A DNA stretch of 64,000 nt, from contig SPDT01000006.1 in the NCBI GenBank assembly GCA_008477525.1, positions 4,987,501 through 5,051,500 of the forward strand. Direction: 5' to 3'. The translations under genes were made by a program, and so were the position numbers. This DNA is from Hypomyces perniciosus (lineage: Eukaryota > Ascomycota > Sordariomycetes > Hypocreales > Hypocreaceae). Every line of letters starts with the position of its first letter. Within the stretch, counting starts at the first letter, position 1. Positions 13,156-24,708 of the stretch are shown here, piece after piece. The notes beneath the pieces were generated by a model. It ran no database searches, was not told where the DNA came from, and saw nothing but the letters and a program-made list of their open reading frames with translations.

Positions 13156-13703
13156 CTCGACGGCACTTCTCGTAGCTACTGAAGTCAAGGCAAGTGTTGA
13201 GAATACTAAGAAGGTCAGGAGGATTTCGTATTAAAAACGCACTCGATCTTGGAGCCCTCCCCCCCTCCATAGCACATCGGGGCTTACCGCTCCCGTTGGA
13301 ATGAGTCCACGTTGGTATGCATCAGTCTGCCCTGGCAACCAGTGGGCAGCACGTACGACACAGCGACCCTCACAGCTGCCAATGACGTTGCGTCTATTTA
13401 TTACCGCTGAGATCTCTACATACTTCGTACTCCCATACTACTAGTAGTACTAGTTTGTTGGTTCCGGGATCTAGTAGGGCGGGCTGCGGGCGCAAGTGAG
13501 ACATCAATGGCAGCAGTTAGCGGCAGAGTAGGGATGAAGTACGGAGTACTCGAACCTATATTTGCGGACTAGGCCATCCATGTGCCCTCTCAGATAGTAT
13601 GGAGTAGGATAATATAGTCAGGTGTTCTGAAGACGAGCAATCGTAGAGATCATAAGCGAGGCAACTTTTAAGTCTCTTGCTAACGCGTTTTTACTACTAG
13701 TAC
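13156..13703. other. Intergenic region between the MpaB-like gene and a MITE-like element
   Basis: Contains the MpaB-like promoter region on the minus strand. The motifs TACTTCGTA (13421) and TACGGAGTA (13540) are present, together with CTACTAGTAGTACTAG near 13440. No coding potential recognised. Confidence 0.55.
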
Positions 13704-14130
13704 ACCCTATAAGGATTATAAAGATGTCAGGAGACCGGAAGCTCCGGAGCTCTCTTGATATCACATGGGCCGGAATGCACATATAAGAGCAACTGTGGTC
13801 CCCGAAGATATAGAACTTCAGAGACCAGTAAACTACTGCTGCTATACCTAACTACTAGTTTCTGGCATGTTACCTGCTTGTTAGCACCTATCTTCCCTCT
13901 AAGTGACTGCTCTTCAACCTCCTCTACTCTTCCCTAGGGTCGCAGCCCCTCGCCCGATCCGTCTGCACCAAAGAGGGTCTCTGACACCCTAGCCTTAACT
14001 AAAAATAAAGCTAAAGTCCTAGCCTAGGCTTTAACTAAAAATAAAGCCATAATTTAAACCGACTTAAACTTAAAGTATTATAGCCAAAGTCCTTTAAATC
14101 CTTTAAGGCTCTTTATAATCCTTATGGGGT
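13704..14130. mobile_element. MITE-like non-autonomous DNA element
   Basis: A 427-bp interval is bounded by inverted repeats. The left end reads ACCCTATAAGGATTATAAAG (13704-13723). The reverse complement of the right end (14111-14130) matches it at 19 of 20 positions. TA dinucleotides lie close outside both ends (TAC before the left end, ATA after the right), compatible with a Tc1/mariner-type target, but the duplication is not perfect. The right part is AT-rich and internally repeated: CTTAACTAAAAATAAAGC near 13994 and a near-copy near 14031, plus repeated AAAGTCCT. It encodes no protein. The inverted repeat is seen; the family assignment is inference. Confidence 0.6.
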
Positions 14131-15560
14131 ATAGTTACTACTCGTAACTGTTTATGAAATGCCAAGAACGGAGACCCGGCCGGAAGTGGATCCCGTTACG
14201 GAGTACACAAATCCCCGAAGTATGTACTCTGTCTCCGTAGTACGGACTCCTCGGTATTAGTCCGCAGTATGGAGCTTCACTGCATTTCCTTGCTTTTTTT
14301 GGTTGTTGCACAAGACAAATTCGTCATACATCTCCTTTTGTTTCTTCTCTGCTGATAACGATACGGAGCACGAGGTACCATTACTGAGTATTCAAGATGA
14401 TCCAACGACAAAATCTTTACAGAAGACCAGTTTGTGCACATCCAATACGTATGTTAGTTTGTAATTTACTTCAAAAATACGGAGTAGTGGGTAATAGTCC
14501 GGCAGCTCCACAAGCCGTAGTCGTGCCTCGGCGCAAGTGGCCACCTCGTAAACTTGCTCCCCCGCTAAACACATATCCTCGAGCGCCGGCAGTTCCTCAT
14601 CCACAGCTCAACAGCCAACACAACGATTCCTATCAGCTGTTCGGTGATGGTGGCGTTCCCAAAGGTCAGCTTTGTCGATCCATCTACTTCGTACGAAGTA
14701 AGATGTTGGCAGTCCCATTGGTACATCGCATCACCCACTCGCTGGGAGAGTTCTCTCAAAGCGTCAGTCAACCGTAGTATTCCGGAGGGATGTTTTGTTT
14801 CCCTTTTGTCCCTTAATCTTTAACGTTTAGCACGGGAACCACAGTTGTCCATGTTTTATCCATACATGTCGCAGAGGTCAGACGCCGGTGGGATACACTG
14901 GGTTGCATTGCACCTCATTGGACAGACAAGCTGCCAACCGGGGTATCACACAGCACAAGCGCAAGGGAGAGAAACGCCATCTCTTTCCTTGAGAGAGAAG
15001 TAAGGGTTCAGCATAAGTTATGAGATAGAATATCTTGTCCACTCTGGCATCCTTTGATGGAAATCGCGGCAACTGTTGCTTGGCGTATTTGACGTTGCTT
15101 CTGTGGAAGCTGTGTGCTGGAGAGACAGGGCTGAGACCAAGAATAGAGGTCTAATGACCTCAGCGAGCCATTATTATCCAGCAACTCAACTGATTCATCC
15201 TGCCATATCATTCCTTGGCCTCAGCCACTCTTCAGGTTGCATGACTGGCGTGAAAGTGTCGTCATTGGTGCCGACAAGAAAGGCCCATGCCCAGGCTCAA
15301 TTAAGTGGGAAACTACACGTGACTAGTCTCGTGCTTCACTCCCTGGGACTTGCGGAATATTATAAATCCGGCTTAGCGGGTCGACTTTTGCCTTATCGAT
15401 TCCGCATCTGAGATCACAGTGCAGGCTAGACGCATCGGCACGCCAATGCGCGTCCGGAACTTTGAGGTGGTGAGAATGATTGTTCCATAAAATCTTCTTT
15501 GTCTGCTACTGTGTGACCAACTCCTTTACACATTCCCACGGCGAGGCCTATCAATCCACA
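14131..15560. other. Intergenic region upstream of ARP8
   Basis: Rich in the short motifs discussed in the findings: TACGGAGTA at 14197 and 14478, and a back-to-back TACTTCGTACGAAGTA at 14685-14700. Two short minus-strand frames (around 14392-14771) do not resemble anything I know and are not called. The last part must hold the ARP8 promoter. Confidence 0.5.
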
Positions 15561-17926
15561 ATGGTCGGCAAGGTCTCTGAGAGGGTCCTTCTCCGAGAGG
15601 GTGAGTTGAATGTTCTTCAACTTTGAAGCAGACAGCCTTGCTGTCCCTAAGGACGACTTGCACTGACTGGGCGTTGCGCAGGGCTGGAGAGGACTGACAA
15701 TGGCATGAAACTGACGTCCTGGCCGGATGTGACCCCCATCAACCAGAAGAACTACTATACGTAAGCTACAGAGCGGCATTCGCTGCGCCTACAGGAGCTG
15801 ATTTCCTCAACAGAGATTACATGAAGCGCGATGATCAGGTCCTTGCTCTTAGACTCCAGAACGATGCGACTCGCGACAGATTGGTCCAGAATGCTCGGGA
15901 CCGCGACCGCGCCCTCTCGAAAAATGGCGACCTGCCTCTCCCGTTACCTGATCTCGCCGAAGAAGATGGCGCCGTGACGCCCTCGAGTGGCATGGATCCA
16001 TCCAGGGTGATTGTGATCCATCCAGGCAGCCAGAATTTGCGGATAGCATTCGCCAGCGATGCCCTCCCCAAGACGATCCCAACAACGCTCGCGACCAAAT
16101 TTCCCCAGACAGAGTCCGAGATACACGAGGCTTTACCTCGTCGGCAGTTTGAAGCAAAGACGACAGATCAACAATATGGAGAAGAGTGGTCGAAGAAGTA
16201 TCAGAAGATGTGCCACGACCTTAAGGTGGATATGCGCGCCAATAAGCGCAAGGTGCTTCCGAATTCCAAGGAGCTGGTGCAGACCTTCAATCGCCGTACA
16301 GAAGCCGAAATCATCCAAAGGCACAACGATCCGCTGGAGATTGAATGGACAGACATCGACAAGCTCGAGGACCCGGAGTCATTGGCATCTTGCTTTATTG
16401 GAAATGAGGCGTTGCGCGTCCCCGACGACTCGACCCCGAAATTCAAGCTATGGTGGCCAATCCAACATGGATGGTGGAATGAGGACGGATACTCGAGTCA
16501 GGAACACCTCTACGACGACTTCGAGACTCTCTTAGATAAAGCACTACGCCAGGAGCTTGGACTGGTCACAAACAGCGAGTGGCAACAGTACAGCTGTGTT
16601 TTCGTCATCCCAGATCTCTACGACAAGAAATATGTCGAGCAGATTTTGCGGTCTTGCATGACGTGGTTTGAGTTCAGCCGGGTATGCTTCATTCAGGAGA
16701 GTATGGCGGCGACCTTCGGCGCAGGCTATACGCAAGCCTGTGTTGTTGATGTCGGCGCACAAAAGACATCCGTGACTTGTGTTGAGGACGGGCTGTGTAT
16801 CGAAGACTCCAGGGTCAACCTCAAATATGGAGGATACGATATTACGGAGACATTCGTCAAAATGATGCTCTACGATAATTTCCCCTATCAGGAGATGAAT
16901 CTACAGAGGCGGTACGACTTTCTCCTGGCCGAGGAGCTCAAGATCAAGCACTGCACTATGTCTCAAGCCGACATTTCAGTTCAGCTGTTCCAGCTCCATG
17001 TTCGAGCACCTAACCAACCTACACGCAAGTATGCGTTCAAGACGTATGACGAAGTTATCCTTGCTCCCATGGGCGTTTTTGAGCCTTCAATTTTCGATAA
17101 TAGCGCAAAACTCAAAGGACGGCGGAAGTTGGTGGAGCGCTCATACAATGCCTACGATGTTGACATTCCCGACGACCCATCTCCTGCCGCCCAACTCGCG
17201 GTATTGACTTTGGTAAAGCCATCACTAATATCTACCCCCAATGGCTTCTCCCAGTCTCAGCCGGAAATCTCAACTCCGAGCAAGGAGAAGTCACAGCCGT
17301 TCAACTTCCTCGCCCGAAGTGACGGTGTGAATGGAACACCTATGGCGTCACATGCCGGGTCACCAGCGCCAGAGGGGATTAGCACTCCGGTTCCTGCACC
17401 TTACATCTTCGGGGCTAACAAAGACGGCGTCAATGGCGATAGTCCTGCCCCAAGCAGCATACGCGCAGCGGGTACACCTGTGCCAGGAGCATCGCAGACA
17501 CAGCCGCCATCAGGAATGTTTGTTGACCCATCGGCACGTAGTGCCAAGTCTTTGGCGTCGGAAAGGGATTCCGTGCTGCCCTCAGCACCTCTAGACATTG
17601 CCATCCTCACGAGCATTCAGAACGCCGCTAAAGGCGACGAAAAGAAACTGCGTGACTTGCTAGGGAGCATCATGGTTATTGGTGGAGGCGCCAAAATTCC
17701 ACACTTCACCGTGGTGCTGGAGGAGAAGTTGAAGGCCCGAAGACCGGACCTGAACGAAAGGATCCTGGTCAGCAGAAGTGCCAGGGATATGGACGAGCAG
17801 GTAGTAGTGTGGAAGGGAGCAAGTGTCTTTGCGAAACTGTCGACCAACGATTCGTGGATCACGCCGTTTGAATTCGAGAGGTTAGGTGCGAGAACCCTTC
17901 ACCACAAGGTGCTCTGGGCTTGGTGA
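15561..17926 (+). CDS. arp8: Actin-related protein 8, INO80 chromatin-remodelling subunit
   Basis: Predicted 743 residues from three exons: 15561..15600, 15682..15760, 15814..17926. The two small 5' exons add MVGKVSERVLLREGLERTDN and onward, joining in frame to YYTDYMKRDDQ, as I recall for Aspergillus homologues. The actin fold is seen in IVIHPGSQNLRIAFASD near residue 75, CVVDVGAQKTSVTCVEDG near 350, and IMVIGGGAKIPHF near 665. A Ser/Pro/Gly-rich insertion at roughly residues 500-610 interrupts the fold, typical of Arp8 and absent from actin. Arp8 works in the INO80 ATP-dependent remodeller, where with Arp4 and actin it binds the HSA region and linker DNA. The protein should be nuclear and does not need ATP hydrolysis itself. 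Length and inserts fit the family well. Confidence 0.95.
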
Positions 17927-18684
17927 TATGTCTGGGAGCAAAGATGGAGCAATGGAGTTTATGGCAACGTAAGGACACGGATTTAGGGTTTGACACGGAT
18001 TACTTTAGCAACGCTTAATAGAGCAAATGGAAAATACTGTTACACAAGGAGTCAAACCGGGTCTCTGTTGATCTGATAACGGAGAGTTGTCGGCAGTGGC
18101 TTGATCTTATCATTGACTGCAGCCCCATTATTGGTCTGATGTCATCCAACAGGACGAGGGCGGCAACTAAGAGCGGCGCTACCTATAATATGTATATGTC
18201 GCATGCAATAAGCAGCACTACAGGAGGTCACTCATTATCCGCCATAATTCAGACATTTTCGGGCCGATGCACTCACTGTAGTACCGGGGATTTGCATGAC
18301 TGATGATGAATCGATAAATCGCAAGAAACATTTGTTTCTATCTATGTGTTGGCGCGCTTTGAGGTATTAAAAGGGAGGAATGGCTCTCCCTCTGCCTCTC
18401 CCTCTCCCTCCGTATTGCGTCGCGCGTCCGATTGGCGCAGTCGGAGGGCCGAGCCTAGGTATGTAATATTCGTAATATTCCCGAGCCTACCTAACCAGCC
18501 GAGTAAGCTGGTCACCACAAGCCTGACGACCACACAAAAGCAATACTAGACGAAACCTTCCGTTAAGCTTCGCAATGTGACTTGTGGGCGCGCCTCTTTT
18601 GTCGCAGAGTACATCGAGGCCTGAACCATCCTGCATTCGATCTATATCAAGACCGACGAAGCCGACGACGAACGTGCGCCAACA
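17927..18684. other. Intergenic region between ARP8 and the MFS gene
   Basis: 3' flank of ARP8 and promoter of the next gene. A CT-rich run at 18383-18412 and a duplicated GTAATATTC pair near 18463-18481 are visible. No gene seen. Confidence 0.6.
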
Positions 18685-20558
18685 ATGATCTCCATCAAAC
18701 GCCATCTCCCCTTCTCGGCGTCCACGACTCCCACGCAGGCCGTGACGTACCTGCTCGGCATCTCGCTCTTCTCCATCTCGTTCCTCGTGTTTCTCAACAG
18801 CTCCATCTCGTTCGTCATCACAGATCTGATCGGCCAGAAGCACGGTGTGGGCAATGTTGTCGGCACGTTGGGCTTCGCCGACGAGGTCGTCGCCTTGGTG
18901 GCGTGTCCCCTCTGGGGCCTCGTGTCGGACAGACTGGGCGTGCGATGGGTTGCCGTGATCGGGTATACGATTGTGGGTGTGTCGCTGGTGGTGTTCGTGC
19001 AGGCGAGGAATGTGTATCCGCAGCTGTTGCTGGCGCGGATATTCTTTGCAGTTGGAGCGTCGGCAGCGTATGTGATTCCCTCCCGCACGGCGCAAGCTAT
19101 GATGAGCGCGTACTGACTGTTTGTGCCAACAGGGCTACAATGGTCACGGCGATTCTGCCTTCGTTGGCGGATGAAGACGACGAGTTGCGCAGGAGTGCGC
19201 TTGCTATGGCCAAGGCCTCGCGCAGCCGTGCCTCTGCTGCGCGCCTGAGTGCCGCGTTTTCCGTCGAGTCCGAGATGACAATCACACCAGAACTATACTC
19301 TCGATCTCTGTCCAACGACCGAGACTCCTCCGCAAGCGCAGACAGGCCAAGTCGTGCGGGAAAGTCCTCGGTGTTGGCGGGCTATGTTGGCTTGTTCACG
19401 GGATGTGGCGCGTTGCTTGCGCTGTCCATGTTCTTGCCCTTGCCTGCCAGGTTCGGCGAGATCGATGGTGTAACACCCGGCGAGGCCGTGTCGTATAGTT
19501 TCTATATTGTTGGCGTTGTAGCGTTGGTGGTGGCCGTCTTTGTGTATTTTGGGTTGCGCAGTATCAAGGGCGAGGAGGGTAAGGGATGGAGGTTGCTGCT
19601 GGGTCTGAAGAACCAACGCCATGGCACAGACTTCGATTATGACCATGACCTTGTTGGCAGGCAACCAAGACAGGTAAGACCGTGGTGTTGTCCTAGTCCA
19701 TGATGCCATGATCACTAATATCTGTCCAAGGTTGTTCCGTATCTTCACCTCATGAAAGACTCCATCCTTCTTGGCTTTACAGACTCGAGGATCGCTCTGG
19801 GCTACCTGGGCGGGTTTGTCGCAAGAGCATCGACTGTCGCCATCTCACTCTTCATCCCTCTCTTTATCAACACCTTCTTCATCAGCAACGGCTTCTGTCG
19901 CGGCTCACCGAATGACCCTTCACCCGAGCTCAAGAAGGAATGTCGGGAGGCATACGTCCTGTCCTCTATCCTGACCGGTGTCGCACAACTTATGGGCTTG
20001 ATATGTGCGCCTGTCTTTGGATACATGTCGAGTCGACCTGGGCGAGTCCATTACCCTATTGTCGTGGCCACTGTTTTCGGCATTATTGGCTACCTCATTC
20101 TTCCACAACTTGCGAGTCCGGAGATCAAGAATGTGGATGGCAGAGGCGGCAGCCCAGTCATCTTCCTCGTTGTGACACTTATCGGAATCAGTCAGATCGG
20201 CTCCATCGTATGCAGTCTAGGCTCACTCAGCAGGGGCATCCTAACTGTGGAGCTGCCCCGAGTCTCCCGTCGCGAGCCCTCCATATCACCGGACGAGGAT
20301 GAGTCTGTGGAATCAGATCCCTTGATCCACATCTCCACGGACGAGGAGCTTGTGTCGCGAGTTCGACTCAAGGGGTCCATTGCTGGAGTTTACTCGCTGT
20401 GTGGCGGCGCGGCGATTTTGCTGCTCACGAAACTGGGCGGTTTCTTGTTTGACAATGTGTCCAACGGCACGCCGTTTTACATGATGGCGATTTTCAATGG
20501 TGTTTTGCTGGTGGCGAGTCTTATGGTGGATGCGTCTCAGGCTTTTGCGCGGCATTGA
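18685..20558 (+). CDS. Major facilitator superfamily transporter (YCR023C-like)
   Basis: Predicted 583 residues from exons 18685..19067, 19133..19673 and 19731..20558; all introns are GT-AG and the frame closes. About 12 hydrophobic segments are visible, the first near residues 21-43. The MFS motif A-like sequence GLVSDRLGVRW lies between the second and third segments. A long hydrophilic, Ser/Arg-rich loop (roughly residues 135-210, including DEDDELRRSALAMAKASRSR) sits between the fourth and following helices. A second acidic loop (SPDEDESVESD) occurs in the C-terminal half. The layout resembles the fungal YCR023C-type MFS group of uncharacterised membrane carriers. The substrate cannot be read from the sequence. 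An exact TACGGAGTA motif starts five bases after the stop codon. Confidence 0.88.
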
Positions 20559-21851
20559 TTTGTACGGAGTACAGAGAATCGAACATAGTGAATGAGGTAA
20601 AGACATATTTAGTTATTTGTGTGGCCTAAGTTACGATTCTTAATATCTCTAGCACCCCAACAACGAACGTTGCTTGATGCGTTGACCGGGCCTAAGCCTG
20701 GCAGTTTCGAGTACTGAGTAGAAAGGTTTTAGGCTACATGACACAATGACTATATTCATCTGTATTCGTAGTGTTGCTACTATGACAATTTGTTTGCGGA
20801 ATCATGTTGTGATGATTCTCCAGGGTAACCAGCTGCAAAAGGTTAGAACAAAGATAAACTTCACACCACCAGTCATGAAGTTTGAGAAACAAGGTTTTCT
20901 GTCAGTCTCTCTATTGGGGGAAGAATGGAAATATGTGGTATTGTAAAAAAAAAGGGTGAGATTTGATTAGTTCCTCCACATTATCTCATAATCTCCAGGA
21001 GCAACGACCAGAGGCCGAGGAATACGCCTTGATACCTGCTTATGAGCTGCTTAAAGAAAATTGAAGGGTGTATTTGTTGATTTGGATATGTATTCCAACA
21101 TGAATTGGCCATTTTACTCAATGGGTGGGAGGCCAAAGCTGCAGCCACCCGGGACATGAATGAATGCTACATCTGTTACTTGGACAACAATAATGGAGAG
21201 CTTCAACCATCTCGCCGTCTATACAAGAAGCAGGATTTTATGGCTGTTTCAACGGCAACGTTGAGCTAGTGTATTGACCAAAACGGTCGTGCCTGAGTGA
21301 GGTTGGTTTCCTCAAACCTTACCTATCCCGTAGCTCGTTGACCTTCCGACCGAGCTTGACCCACAAGCAGGATTACAGCCCTGAGGATTCTATTAGTTGG
21401 GTTTACTGGCTGACGGGATCCCAAAGGGTAAGGTTTCCAGGATGTGGAGTATGCCCTGGTCTTTACCAGGTGCAGAGTCACATCCGTCTCCAACGGAGCC
21501 CCAGATATTTGCACCCCTGATGTCGTCAAAGGTTACTTGTTCCCAGCAACCAGTTAATTTTCAACATCTGGATGGTCTGTAACCTGGTTGATGGAGCCAA
21601 TCTGCAAGGATGGATTCCGTCACTGGGCCTACAGTGTTACTCAATTGCTGGACTCTCACTTACTAAGAACCTCACACACACTGAACTCTGTTATCCCAGA
21701 TCCACTGAACTCCACCTTGAGGTTCATATGCTGCTGGTTCATGTCTATATATTACTCTTGTTTGCCTTGTTTCAACTCAACTCATCAGTCTCGAATCAAG
21801 CATCCCAAGTACTCAAGTTGGACATCAAGCACTAAAATCACAAACTTCACC
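20559..21851. other. Intergenic region upstream of the Thr-rich wall protein gene
   Basis: No recognisable gene. Several short frames exist but have no domain and no good splice partners. The stretch from about 21300 to 21850 is CT-rich toward its end and probably carries the leader of the following gene. Confidence 0.5.
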
Positions 21852-23126
21852 ATGAGATCTCAATTTGTCTTACTGTCTCTGGCGACTTCTACCTTGGCGA
21901 CCCAGTTTCCAAGGAGATACCTCAACTCAACGATAGAGTGGACGACCTACACAACAGTTACGATATGCCCTGTCACTTCGACCTACACCAACGGAGGATC
22001 GTAAGCAGAATATGGTCTCTACAGGGGCTTACATGAGGCTGACTACTATGATAATAGCACATATCTCTCAGCTGGCCTGACAACTTCCACAGTAACCCTC
22101 ACGGAGTGCCATAGCTGCCCGAAGCAGACCCCACCCGTTCCCAGCCCGGCGGCCCCTCATAGAACAACTTTGACGACTTACACTACCATTACTACTTGTC
22201 CTATCACTTCAACTTATACGAGCGGGGGATCGTAAGTAATCCACACCTCTTTATAAGAGCCTGCAAACTGACTCTATCATAGTACATATGTATCGACCGA
22301 TCTTACTACCTCCACAATAACTATCACAGAGTGTTATGGGTGCCGAAATACTACTTCATGTCCTGTTTTCACTCCAAACACGACAACTGAGATCGAAGTT
22401 ACGTATAAGACTATCTGCCCAATAACAGAGGTTGTCATTGAACCGGGCACCACTTTCACGACAACACGAACCGTCACCAGCACTATTGTTGCCCTGATCC
22501 CTATTACCACCACCTCGATTCTCCCCAGTCCAGTACCTACTGCAACAAATATTGAATACACAACCATCACCAGCCTCTGCCCTGTTACTCAGGTTACTAC
22601 TATCGGCGGCAAGGAGCACACCGTCACCTATACCACAACCAGCCTGATCACATTTGAAGTGCCTACCACCATTCATCAAACAATAGCCGGTCCCGAAACC
22701 ACCATCACCGCAATAGACATCGAATACACCAGTATTACCAGCCTATGCCCCACCAGCAAAGTCATCACAGTGGGTGGTGTTGAAAAGACCGTGACCTGGA
22801 CAAAGACCGAGATTGTCGAGGTCAAGAAAACTAGCACTGTCCTAGATATAGCCACGCGCCCTGTGATTACAGAGACCGAGACGGATGTCCAGATCGTGAC
22901 GACGGCAGAGTACCCCGTGACTCAGACTGTTGTTGCACCTGGAGGGGAGACAACCCTACTATCTACCACTACCACAGTGGTTGAGACTGTGCTATCGACA
23001 GTCCCAGTCCAAAATCTTCGGAGACAAACGGCCTCGGGATCGGTGCTGGTGCCTACTGCTGCGGCGAAGGTGAACTGTGCTCCCATGGCTTTGATAGCTG
23101 GTGTTGGTGCCTTGGTACTTCTCTAA
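21852..23126 (+). CDS. Threonine-rich, repeat-containing GPI-type cell-surface protein
   Basis: Predicted 388 residues from exons 21852..22000, 22058..22231 and 22283..23126. An N-terminal signal peptide is evident (MRSQFVLLSLATSTLATQF). The body is repeats of the type TTYTTITTCPITSTYT..GGS followed by a TY/LTTST/TITECxxC segment, with regularly spaced cysteines. Later repeats have the variants ITSLCPVTQVTTIGGKEHTV and ITSLCPTSKVITVGGVEKTV. The C-terminus is a Ser/Ala/Gly region followed by a hydrophobic tail (MALIAGVGALVLL), as expected for GPI attachment. Such Ser/Thr-rich proteins are usually heavily O-mannosylated and sit in the wall as adhesin-like or structural components. Both introns interrupt the same codon position of a duplicated unit (GGATC|GTAAG). 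No enzymatic domain. Confidence 0.85.
21940..22345 (+). repeat. Tandem duplication of a coding repeat together with its intron
   Basis: Two units (about 21940-22115 and 22165-22345) encode TTYTT(V/I)T.CP(V/I)TSTYT(N/S)GGS, then STY, LTTST and TEC. Each is interrupted by a short intron inserted after the second base of the same Ser codon: GGATC|GTAAGC with a 57-bp intron, and GGATC|GTAAGT with a 51-bp intron. The intron interiors have diverged while the flanking coding sequence is still similar, so the exon-intron-exon unit was probably copied as DNA. Confidence 0.75.
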
Positions 23127-23504
23127 TCCATGGAACTGCATTCGCATTCCCACTTTGGTAACTTACTGACAGAATGGGTTATATCTGAGAGAGTTGGGGA
23201 TAAGATAGAGGAAAGTTATTATAACAGGATATTTGGGATACGATGTGGTCGAGTAGACAAGATTCAGGCACGATGCAGCATGGGCGAAGGAATATAAATG
23301 TATACACTACGAAGTACGAAGTAGTTATTAGCTATATTGAAAATAGAATAACAGAAGAATAGAATACGATGAACCTGGTCCAATACCATGCTCACACGGC
23401 GTCTAATAACGCCTTGCTCGTGTCAACCCCCAACGCCGACACATACGGAGTATACATGTGAGAATACACAAGAAGAAACTGACAGACATTGACCTACCCC
23501 GTCT
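23127..23504. other. Short intergenic region
   Basis: Between two convergent genes. Contains two overlapping TACGAAGTA motifs (23308, 23315) and one TACGGAGTA (23444). No coding signal. Confidence 0.6.
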
Positions 23505-24708
23505 TCATATCGCAATGAAGCGCGCCGGATTCGGCTCCGGAATCTCTTCCTCATTGCCCCCAAACGTCTGCCCGGGGAAATACCTTGCCGTCTGCAGCAA
23601 AAACCCTCCATTCAAATCGATCCAAATAATCATCCTGCGCAACAGGCCCCCCAGCCCCAGATTATACAGCCCACCCCTCATCTGCACCATGCGTTTCAAG
23701 CCCTCCATATGCATCCTAAACGATGGCTCGTCGCCATGCATGGCCTCAAAGCTGGCCATCTTGGCCACCGCACCGATGAGCGAGTCGCTGAGGCGGTTGT
23801 CCTCGTTGTGGAAGGCTGTGTTGATAGAAGTGATGGCGTCGTGCTTGAGTTGCAGCATCTGGAATCCCATCTCGGAGGCGACGCCACCCTTGACGGAGAC
23901 GAAGTTGGCAGCCGAAAGGAGTATGATAACTTGAAAGGTGCAGATCTCGGTGGTGGCGAGACGAAACCAGCGCGAGCGGAGAAGGCCTTTGTTACCTGGT
24001 TGGTCGAGCTCGGGGATATCCACGGCCATGTGGATAATGTCTTTGGGGTGTTAGCATTGCTATGGGCTACAAACTCAAGTAAAGGAAGTGAAGTGATGTG
24101 GGTGTTGATAGGATGGATGGTCCGTGGGAGATATGTACGAATATAACGTGGTGCATAATGTGTGCTATGGGTGAGATATGTGAAATCAACTCACAATGAT
24201 CGACCAGATGAGGTATATACGGCTGGAATGGTCCCGGATATGACCTGAATGGATCAACCCGACCTCCTCCAAGCCTATAATCGATCGATAGTATCAAGGG
24301 CAATGGAAGGTCATCACTGCTACCTCGAATCAACGCCCGGCCTAAGTCAGTAGCATTCACTCCCGCTGGCGGCTCTCCGAGGCCTCCTTCTGGATCCACC
24401 TCAAGCTCAAAGGTAACAGCATTCTGGCGCCTCTTTCGCCTCTTCCTCTTTGCTCGCTCCTGTTGCTGCTGCTGCTGCTGTTGCTGGTCACCCTCCGAAG
24501 AGCCCGAAGAGCCCGAAGAGCCCGAGGTCCCTGAAGATGACGAGGATGATGACAAGGATTGGTGTTGCTGTGCATGCGCCTTCCAGCCCTGCTTTGAGAT
24601 ATATGACCGAAGCCTCTTACTGGACGCGCCCTTGAGCTGATCTGGGCGGTTTCCAATGACAAACTCAAAGTCGACCGGGGCAGGGGCTGCAGTAGCGGCT
24701 GTCGACAT
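23505..24708 (-). CDS. Fungal transcription-factor-like protein without a zinc cluster
   Basis: Predicted 349 residues from two exons, complement(23505..24040, 24195..24708), joined by a 154-bp intron that restores the frame (LVDHYIIHMAVDIPEL). The N-terminus carries FVIGNRPDQLKGASSKRLRS, followed by a low-complexity Ser/Gly stretch, a run of nine Gln and a basic patch (KRKRRKRR) that may be a nuclear localisation signal. The C-terminal half is helical (HDAITSINTAFHNEDNRLSD, MHMEGLKRMVQMRGGLYNLG) and matches my recollection of the Fungal_trans_2 (PF11951) or so-called tachykinin-family regulators. No CX2CX6C zinc cluster is visible, so direct DNA binding is not supported. The protein is shorter than many relatives and may be truncated at its C-terminus. 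The intron is long for this window. Confidence 0.75.

Noticed and set aside
14392..14771. Two overlapping minus-strand frames of ~70 codons
   Set aside because: No homology recalled, no joining splice sites, and the region contains intergenic-type motifs.
18413..18460. Sequence resembling a tRNA D-arm (GATTGGCGCAGTCGG)
   Set aside because: No GTTCRANNC T-arm and no 7-bp acceptor stem pairs around it.
18487..19095. 202-codon minus-strand frame, His/Arg-rich
   Set aside because: Antisense of the MFS transporter's first exon; no domain.
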